Source of the DNA: Intrasporangium_A sp039812505
GTDB lineage: Bacteria; Actinomycetota; Actinomycetes; Actinomycetales; Dermatophilaceae
DNA length: 44,586 bases
NCBI RefSeq assembly: GCF_039812505.1
Contig: NZ_JBDIAQ010000014.1
Span: forward strand, 1-44,586
Direction: 5' to 3'
Each line of letters starts with the position of its first letter. Position 1 is the first letter of the stretch. The notes below the pieces were generated by a model that worked only from the letters and a program-made list of their open reading frames with translations, was not told the origin of the DNA and made no database searches. The position numbers and the translations under genes are program-made. Below are positions 39,578 through 44,586 of this stretch, in pieces.

Positions 39578-39602
39578 GCGGCATACGGCTGACGTATGCC
39601 GC
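39578..39602. repeat. Inverted GTATGCCGC pair next to the AlkA-like gene stop
   Basis: GCGGCATAC (39578-39586) and GTATGCCGC (39594-39602) are separated by 7 nt and abut the stop codon at 39603-39605. The arms point the opposite way to those in the other intergenic pairs. A 9-bp stem could act as terminator for the leftward gene. Confidence 0.55.
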
Positions 39603-40331
39603 TCAGCCCGTTCCCGAGGCAAGCCGCCCCGGGCGGGTGGCGGACGCCCGACGAGGTGGTCGGGCTGCGGTGGGGACGGCGACGACGGTCGAGTGGAGCG
39701 GGTCGATGGTCGTGTCGGCCCGGCCGCGGCGGGACAGGTAGCCGTGCCAGAGCAGACGGGCGGCGCTCGAGCGCAGCGGACGCCAGCGCTCGCCGAGACC
39801 GTCCAGCGCAGTGGGGTCGGGCACCTCGTCCAGCTCGAGCGCCTCGGCGGTGGCGACCTGCAGGGCTCGGTCGCCGACCGGCCACAGGTCCGGACGGCCG
39901 AGGCAGGCCAGCAGGTAGACGTCGGCGGTCCACGGGCCCACCCCCGGCAGTGCGAGCAGGGCCCGGCGCGCCTGGTCGTCGGGCTGCCGGGCCAGCAGGT
40001 CCAAGTCTAGGCTGCCGCTGCGCACCGCCTCGGACAGGGCGCGCAGGTAGCGGTCCTTCTGCCGCGAGACGCCGTCGGCGCGCAGCTGCTCGGGCGAGGT
40101 GGCCAGGAGCCGGTCGGGGACCATGGCGCCGAGGCGGTCGACGATCCGGCCGTAGGCGGCCGCAGCGGAGGCGAGGCTCACCTGCTGCTCGAGGATGAGC
40201 AGCACGAGGGCGGCGAAGCCCGCCGGTCGGGTCCACAGCCGGGGGCGGCCGTACTGCTCGACCAGCCGGGCGAGGTCGGGGTCGCGGGCGATCAGCTCGT
40301 CGACGGCTGCAGTGAAGGTGCGCTCGTCCAT
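39603..40331 (-). CDS. DNA-3-methyladenine glycosylase, AlkA-type (HhH-GPD)
   Basis: The 242-residue enzyme excises alkylated bases. The helix-hairpin-helix with LPGVGPWTADVYLLACLG and the catalytic Asp in LWPVGDRALQVA define the HhH-GPD superfamily. The N-terminal LVEQYGRPRLWTRPAGFAALVLLILEQQVS is the family's characteristic stretch. It lacks the AlkA N-terminal TATA-like domain and any Fe-S cluster cysteines. ATG 40331 is chosen over the GTG at 40349 because CAGACT lies 8 nt before it as a -10-like element. The gene ends in a GTATGCCGC repeat pair. Confidence 0.9.
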   Translation of the reverse strand: MDERTFTAAVDELIARDPDLARLVEQYGRPRLWTRPAGFAALVLLILEQQVSLASAAAAYGRIVDRLGAMVPDRLLATSPEQLRADGVSRQKDRYLRALSEAVRSGSLDLDLLARQPDDQARRALLALPGVGPWTADVYLLACLGRPDLWPVGDRALQVATAEALELDEVPDPTALDGLGERWRPLRSSAARLLWHGYLSRRGRADTTIDPLHSTVVAVPTAARPPRRASATRPGRLASGTG

Positions 40332-40404
40332 CGTCTCGCAGTCTGGCACGCCCGGGGTGGAGTGGTTCGGCCCGGCGGTGCGACATCGCCGGGCCGCGGC
40401 CGCG

Positions 40405-40884
40405 TCAGGCGTGGTGCCGGGAGCCCGTCCGCCCGCGCCGGGACCGGCCGAGCAGCCACGCGCCGCCGAGCACGACGAGCGCTGAGAACAGGCCCGGAAG
40501 TCCGAGCAGGCCGGTCAGGACGGCGAAGGAGACCACGGCGAGCAGCACGAGGGGGCCGCCTCGTCCGGTCCGGAGGGCCTCCTCGCCGAGGATGCGGTCC
40601 GCCCGGTCGGGCAGCAGCAGCCACGCGGTCAGGTAGGCCAGCACGCCGAAGCCGGCGAGCAGCGCCAGCACGACGGTCACCACGCGGACCGCGGTCGCGG
40701 ACACCCCCAACCGGGCCGCCACGGCCGAGCACACCCCGCCGACCCAGCGGTCGGTGCTGTCCCGGCGCATCGGCTGGCGCCGTAGCCACGCGAAGAAGCG
40801 GTCCGCGGTGCGGGAGGTCGTCGGCTCGTGACCGGCGGCACCCGTGGAGTCGAAGTTCGGGTTCGGGACTGGGTTGGAGGTCAT
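40405..40884 (-). CDS. PspC-domain membrane protein
   Basis: The 159-residue protein has a PspC domain (RRDSTDRWVGGVCSAVAARLGVSATAVRVVTVVLALLAGFGVLAYLTAWLLLPD, residues about 40-93) and two more hydrophobic segments (GGPLVLLAVVSFAVLTGLLGLPGLFSALVVLGGAWLLG). PspC proteins sit in the membrane and sense envelope stress, or act as scaffolds for two-component regulators in actinobacteria. ATG 40884 is preceded by weak ribosome binding. It ends with a basic RRGRTGSRHHA tail. It lies 73 bp upstream of the AlkA-like gene start, same direction. Confidence 0.85.
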   Translation of the reverse strand: MTSNPVPNPNFDSTGAAGHEPTTSRTADRFFAWLRRQPMRRDSTDRWVGGVCSAVAARLGVSATAVRVVTVVLALLAGFGVLAYLTAWLLLPDRADRILGEEALRTGRGGPLVLLAVVSFAVLTGLLGLPGLFSALVVLGGAWLLGRSRRGRTGSRHHA

Positions 40885-41019
40885 GTACCTACTGTCGCCC
40901 GAACCGGAGGCCCCCGCGATGAGGGTCAGCCCTGACCGTCCCCTGACCCGACCCCTGACCCGACCCGGAGCCGGGCTCGTGGTGGCTGCTCCCGGTTGCC
41001 TGCTCCGGCCCGGTACGCC

Positions 41020-41096
41020 AGGACACAACAAGTGCGGCGCGGGCGTCCCGCTCGTGCGGGGACCTGCGGGGCGGGCCGGACTTGTTGTGTTCTTCG
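41020..41096. repeat. Inverted-repeat element with ACACAACAAGT arms, copy B
   Basis: ACACAACAAGT (41023-41033) and ACTTGTTGTGT (41080-41090), 11-bp perfect arms around a 46-nt GC-rich centre. GGGCCGGACTTGTTGTGTTC at the right matches the reverse complement of copy A's left side, so the two are in opposite orientation. It lies between divergent genes (PspC and the conserved basic protein). Confidence 0.65.
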
Positions 41097-41196
41097 GTAC
41101 GCGACACTGCCGGCCGTTGGTCCGGTCGGGGGCGGATAGCATCGGTGCTCCACCCGCTGACCGTGCGGACGGCGGCCGACAGACGAGGAGCGAGGC

Positions 41197-41700
41197 ATGC
41201 ACGAGTTGTTCGGGTCGCTGAAGGCCGACGAGAAGGACCTGGTCCGCGAGACCGACCCGGACCAGATGGCCCTGCTGGACGAGGACGATCTGCTCGCGCT
41301 GCACTCCCGGATCCGCAAGGCCCGCAACAAGCACACGAAGAACTACCGCCGCCGGGCCGCCGCCCGCGTGGAGGAGGTCGGCGGGCGCGGCGAGGCCCGC
41401 CCGAAGAACCGCCGCGCGGCCGAGAAGGCCGAGGTCTTCGAGGACGCGCTGGCGAGGGTGAGCCACGAGGTCGACCTGCGTGCCCGCCAGGCCGCCGAGG
41501 ACCTGAAGGCACAGCGACTGGCGGCCGCGCGCGCGGGCCGGTCGACCGGCCCCGGCTCGGTGACCGCAGCCGGTCCCGGGAACGACGGGGCGGGGGCCGG
41601 ACGTGAGCCGGCCGCGTCCAAGACCCCGGCCGATCGCAAGCGGACCGCCTCGACCCGGGCCGAGGGCGCGCGCCGCCAGGCCAAGCGCGACAGCCGCTGA
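41197..41700 (+). CDS. Conserved basic, helical protein of unknown function
   Basis: The 167-residue protein begins MHELFGSLKADEKDLVRETDPDQMALLDEDDLLALHSRI, then RKARNKHTKNYRRRAAARVEEVGGRGEARPKNRRAAEKAEVF, a pattern I recall as conserved in actinobacteria without a known role. The last 60 residues are disordered and rich in Ala, Arg, Lys and Pro. Strong positive charge could mean nucleic-acid binding; this is inference. ATG 41197 follows AGGAGCGAGG. It converges with the MHS transporter, separated by a strong hairpin. Confidence 0.65.
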   Translation: MHELFGSLKADEKDLVRETDPDQMALLDEDDLLALHSRIRKARNKHTKNYRRRAAARVEEVGGRGEARPKNRRAAEKAEVFEDALARVSHEVDLRARQAAEDLKAQRLAAARAGRSTGPGSVTAAGPGNDGAGAGREPAASKTPADRKRTASTRAEGARRQAKRDSR

Positions 41701-41722
41701 TCCCACCTCAGGGTGGGGCGAC

Positions 41723-41760
41723 CCGGCAGGTGCCGACCCGGTCGGGTCGGCACCTGCCGG
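41723..41760. terminator. 17-bp stem bidirectional terminator
   Basis: CCGGCAGGTGCCGACCC (41723-41739) pairs perfectly with 41744-41760 across the loop GGTC. It stands between convergent genes ending at 41700 and 41803. Confidence 0.8.
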
Positions 41761-41802
41761 ACGGCGAGCTCTCGCCAGTGAGTCGAACGCTCCCCGCGGG
41801 AG

Positions 41803-43137
41803 TCAGTCGTCCTCGGCGAGGTCCTTGCCCTTGGTCTCCTTGAGGGTAAGGATCGTCAGTATCGAGATGACGCCCATCGCCATGGCGTACCAGTTGAACG
41901 CGTTGGGGTTGCCCGCGTCGGCGAAGGCGGTCTGGATCAGCCCTGCGGTGCCGCCGAAGAGGGCGACCGCGATCGAGTACGGGACCCCGAGGCCGGTCGC
42001 CCGGATCGAGGTGGGGAACATCTCCGCGTAGACGGCCGGCACGACGGCCGTGGTGCTGCCGAGCAGGATCAACGCGATCGCCATCGCGACGAACAGCTGC
42101 CAGGCCTGGTCCTTGACGAGCCAGGACAGCGGGAACATGAGCACCACGATCAGGACCGTGCCGATCAGCATGACCGGCTTGCGTCCGATCCGGTCGGACA
42201 GCGCTCCCCAGAGCGGTAGCACGATCAGGAAGATCAGGTTGGCGAACACCCCCGCCCACAGCGCCCCCTCGGCGGACATGTGCCGCACGGTGATCGAGTA
42301 GGCCGGAGCGGCGACCGCCCACGTGTAGTAGATGACGGTCAGGCCGATGACCAGGCCGATGACCTGCAGCAGCAGCTTGGGGTGCGCGAGGATGGCGCGG
42401 AGTACCGATGGGCGCTCGCCGTGGCCCTCGTCCTCCTCCATCTCGGCGTCCTCGACGAAGATCTCGGTCTCGGTCATCTTGGAGCGCAGGTAGAGCGCGT
42501 AGAAGCCGAACAGGCCACCGAGGATGAATGGGATGCGCCAGCCGAAGTCGCCCATCTGCGTCTTGTCCAGCAGCATTGCCAGGACCGCACCGAGCAGCGT
42601 GCCGAAGAGCACCCCGATGGTGCCGGAGAAGTAGATCAGGCTCGACCACAGGCCACGCTTCTCGCGCGGCGCCATCTCCGAGAGGTAGGTCTGCGCGGAC
42701 GGGAGCTCGCCACCGTGGGCCAGGCCCTGCAGCAGCCGGCAGATCAGCAGGATGATCGGGGCCAGGACACCGATCGTGCTGTAGGTCGGGGTGATCCCGA
42801 TGACGAGGCTGCCGACGGAGGCCAGCGCGACCGCGATGGTCATCGACAGCTGCCGGCCCTTCCGGTCGGCGATCCACCCGAACACGAACCCGCCGAACGG
42901 GCGCGCCACGAACCCGACGGCGAAGATCGCCAGGGTGGACAGCAGGTCGGTGACCGGGTCGCCGCTGTGGAAGAACTGGTGCGAGAAGAACGCGGCGAAG
43001 GTCGCATAGACGTTCCAGTCGTACCACTCCATCGCGTTGCCGGTACCGATGCCGACCAGGGTCTTGCGGGTGCTCTGCTTGTGCACCCGGATGTGGGCGG
43101 CCTCGACGGCTTGGCTGTGATGGGGCTCTACGGTCAT
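41803..43137 (-). CDS. MHS-family MFS transporter
   Basis: This 444-residue membrane protein has the 12-helix plan of metabolite:H+ symporters (KgtP/ProP relatives). The N-terminal marker is GTGNAMEWYDWNVYATFA; the MFS loop 2-3 motif is GWIADRKGRQLSM and the mid-loop contains RIGRKPVM. QGLAHGGELPSAQTYL is a further family mark. Likely substrates are organic acids, osmolytes or amino acids. Its ATG overlaps the amidohydrolase stop (ATGA at 43134-43137), so it is translated with it and probably imports the amidohydrolase substrate or exports the product. Confidence 0.9.
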   Translation of the reverse strand: MTVEPHHSQAVEAAHIRVHKQSTRKTLVGIGTGNAMEWYDWNVYATFAAFFSHQFFHSGDPVTDLLSTLAIFAVGFVARPFGGFVFGWIADRKGRQLSMTIAVALASVGSLVIGITPTYSTIGVLAPIILLICRLLQGLAHGGELPSAQTYLSEMAPREKRGLWSSLIYFSGTIGVLFGTLLGAVLAMLLDKTQMGDFGWRIPFILGGLFGFYALYLRSKMTETEIFVEDAEMEEDEGHGERPSVLRAILAHPKLLLQVIGLVIGLTVIYYTWAVAAPAYSITVRHMSAEGALWAGVFANLIFLIVLPLWGALSDRIGRKPVMLIGTVLIVVLMFPLSWLVKDQAWQLFVAMAIALILLGSTTAVVPAVYAEMFPTSIRATGLGVPYSIAVALFGGTAGLIQTAFADAGNPNAFNWYAMAMGVISILTILTLKETKGKDLAEDD

Positions 43138-44357
43138 GACGTTGCTCCTTGCTCGCTCGCCCGCGCCAGGCGGTGCACGGCCAGGCCGGCATACACGGCG
43201 ACGCAGTCGGCCAGGACCGTGTCGTCGAACTGGGCCAGCGGTGAGTGGTTCATCGGCGCGGTTGCCGGGTCCAGTCCCGGCATGCAGGCGCCGACCCCGA
43301 GGAAGGCACCCGGAACCTCGGCGAGCACCCGGGAGAAGTCCTCCGAGCCGCTGATCGGCTCGTCCAGCCCGGCGTAGCGTTCCGCGCCGAGCAGCTCACG
43401 GACCACACCGGCGCTGAAGTCGACCTCGCCCGGGTCGTTGATCGTCGGCGGGTACTGGTTCTCGAAGAGGATCTCGGCGGTGACGCCGTGGGAGGCGGCC
43501 ACGCCGTTGACCACCCGGGGGATCAGCTCGGTCAGCCGAGCCTCGGCCGCGGGGGAGAAGCACCGGACCGTGGCGTTGAGCTCGGCGGTGTCCGGGATGA
43601 CGTTGCGCGCCGTGCCCGCCCGGAACACCCCGACGGTGAGCACCACCGGGTCGAACATGTTCATCCCGCGGGTGATCATCGTCTGCAGCGCGAGCACCAT
43701 CTCGGCCGCGGCGGTGACCGGGTCGTGGGCCGCGTGCGGCATCGACCCGTGCCCACCGGCCCCTTGCACGGTGATGTCCAGTCGGTAGGACGCCGACAGC
43801 ATCGCCCCCGGCCGGCAGACGAACGCGCCGGTGGGCATCATCGCGGAGAACACGTGCATCGCGTAGGCGTAGTCGGCTCGCTTGCCGGCGGCGTCGAGGA
43901 CCCCCTCGCGGATCATCACCCCGGCGCCGTCATACCCCTCTTCGCCCGGCTGGAACATGAAGACGACATCCCCGGGCAGGCTCTCCCGGTGCCGGCTCAG
44001 CAGCCGGGCGGCCCCGATGAGGTTGGTGGTGTGCAGGTCGTGCCCGCACCCGTGCATCGCGCCGTTGGTCGAGGCGAACTCCAGGCCGGTCTCCTCCTGC
44101 ACCGGCAGCCCGTCCATGTCGCCGCGCAGCAGCACCGTCGCGGGGTCCGCCTCGCTGCGCCGCCCGCCGCGCAGCACGGCGGTCACCGAGGTCGTCTCCG
44201 TTCCGGTGCTGATCTCCAGTGGTAGGCCCTCGAGCGCCTGGAGCACGCGCTGCTGGGTACGTGGCAGGTGCAGCCCGACCTCCGGATCCTGGTGGAACTG
44301 CCTGCGCAGCCCGACCAGCTCGCCCTGCATCGCGCGTGCTTCTTCTCGTAGGTCCAT
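43134..44357 (-). CDS. M20-family amidohydrolase (hippurate/N-acyl-amino-acid type)
   Basis: The 407-residue enzyme is an M20D metallohydrolase that splits amide bonds of N-acyl amino acids, such as hippurate, in the cytoplasm. It shows RRQFHQDPEVGLHLPRT, LLRGDMDGLPVQE, the metal-ligand HGCGHDLHTT, FQPGEEGYDGA, and GGHGSMPHAAHDP of the dimerisation/catalytic region. GSEDFSRVL near the C-terminus holds the last metal ligand. ATG 44357 is the natural start. It heads an operon with the MHS transporter, suggesting uptake and hydrolysis of an acylated metabolite. Confidence 0.92.
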   Translation of the reverse strand: MDLREEARAMQGELVGLRRQFHQDPEVGLHLPRTQQRVLQALEGLPLEISTGTETTSVTAVLRGGRRSEADPATVLLRGDMDGLPVQEETGLEFASTNGAMHGCGHDLHTTNLIGAARLLSRHRESLPGDVVFMFQPGEEGYDGAGVMIREGVLDAAGKRADYAYAMHVFSAMMPTGAFVCRPGAMLSASYRLDITVQGAGGHGSMPHAAHDPVTAAAEMVLALQTMITRGMNMFDPVVLTVGVFRAGTARNVIPDTAELNATVRCFSPAAEARLTELIPRVVNGVAASHGVTAEILFENQYPPTINDPGEVDFSAGVVRELLGAERYAGLDEPISGSEDFSRVLAEVPGAFLGVGACMPGLDPATAPMNHSPLAQFDDTVLADCVAVYAGLAVHRLARASEQGATS

Positions 44358-44453
44358 GGTGCTCCTCTTCCGGGATCGGACCGGCCGTCGGAACAGGGTC
44401 GATGGCGGCCGGTTGCTCAGGGAACGACACGAGACAATCGAGTGCCCGTCACG

Positions 44454-44586
44454 CTAGTCCCATCTGGTAACACCCGACAAGGTTTCCACGACGGTGTCGT
44501 ACGGTGCGGCGCATCGCGCCATGTCCATCTCGCGCCGCTGGTCCCGGTTGCGGACGAGCCCCCCGACCGCCGACAGGTATGCCGCC
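44454..44586 (-). CDS. C-terminal fragment of an unidentified protein
   Basis: Read on the minus strand, 44585 down to the TAG at 44454-44456 encodes 43 residues ending ...APYDTVVETLSGVTRWD. The sequence is charged and helical; I do not recognise it. The gene lies upstream of the amidohydrolase in the same direction with a 96-bp gap, so it could be a regulator or an enzyme of the same pathway. GTATGCCGC at 44577-44585 overlaps its Ala-Tyr codons (GCATAC). Confidence 0.45.
   Translation of the reverse strand, partial: AAYLSAVGGLVRNRDQRREMDMARCAAPYDTVVETLSGVTRWD

Noticed and set aside
1..44586. CRISPR arrays, tRNA or rRNA genes
   Set aside because: No regularly spaced direct repeats of 25-37 bp and no tRNA cloverleaf or rRNA-like sequence were noticed on either strand.

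Overview
The window is about 44.6 kb of very GC-rich DNA. Its gene content is that of a high-GC actinobacterium: lipoprotein-type transporters, an M4 protease, a DUF1707 protein, PspC, many GTG starts and many apparently leaderless genes. The mix (MHS transporter, bacterial dispanin, HTH regulator next to a DUF2249 protein, Nei-like glycosylase) suggests Micrococcales, perhaps an Intrasporangiaceae relative. That placement is an inference. No rRNA, tRNA or CRISPR was seen.

Left part (1-29.7 kb) looks like ordinary chromosome. A molybdenum-cofactor theme runs through it: the tail of a CoxG-like membrane protein, a DUF2249 protein divergent from a cysteine-containing HTH regulator, moeA at 1.4 kb, and fdhD divergent from mobA at 12.4 kb. 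Between them sits an alpha-galactoside uptake operon (LacI regulator, GH36 alpha-galactosidase, two permeases, binding lipoprotein) and a convergent nitronate monooxygenase and YciI pair. Next come a polar amino-acid ABC importer, a secreted M4 metalloprotease, a MazEF-like toxin-antitoxin pair, a DUF1707 protein, an aldehyde dehydrogenase, a small lipoprotein, a MecA_N-type penicillin-binding lipoprotein, an APP1-type phosphatase, a Fpg/Nei glycosylase with a lipoprotein, a CD225 protein, pyridoxal kinase and an AAA ATPase.

Middle part (29.7-39 kb) is accessory DNA. It is visibly less GC-rich and lacks the GTATGCCGC word that recurs through the rest of the window. A 6.27-kb segment (29710-35980) is bracketed by inverted TGTCA ends, each followed by several GAGAC repeats, the architecture of IS21/Tn7-like transposon ends; no transposase for those ends is recognisable inside. 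Its main cargo is a tight four-gene operon read leftward: TIGR04255-family protein, XRE-type HTH protein, an unrecognised protein with QGDVF and THPC motifs, and a DUF1883-TIR fusion. This is the best candidate for an undescribed system, probably anti-phage defence with a TIR NADase effector. An IS66-type element (frameshifted transposase, 8-bp target duplication) has landed inside. Right of the segment are a VapBC pair, a scrambled copy of part of a nearby GTPase gene, an M16 peptidase, a transposase remnant and the GTPase itself.

Right part (39.5-44.6 kb) returns to chromosome-like genes: an AlkA-type glycosylase, a PspC protein, a conserved basic protein, and an M20 amidohydrolase-MHS transporter operon ending in a strong bidirectional hairpin.

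Three sequence families recur: the nonamer GTATGCCGC (16 exact copies, in genes and as intergenic hairpins), an approximately 75-bp inverted-repeat element with ACACAACAAGT arms (two copies in opposite orientation), and a CCTACGTTCC(C)GTAGG palindrome upstream of two unrelated genes.
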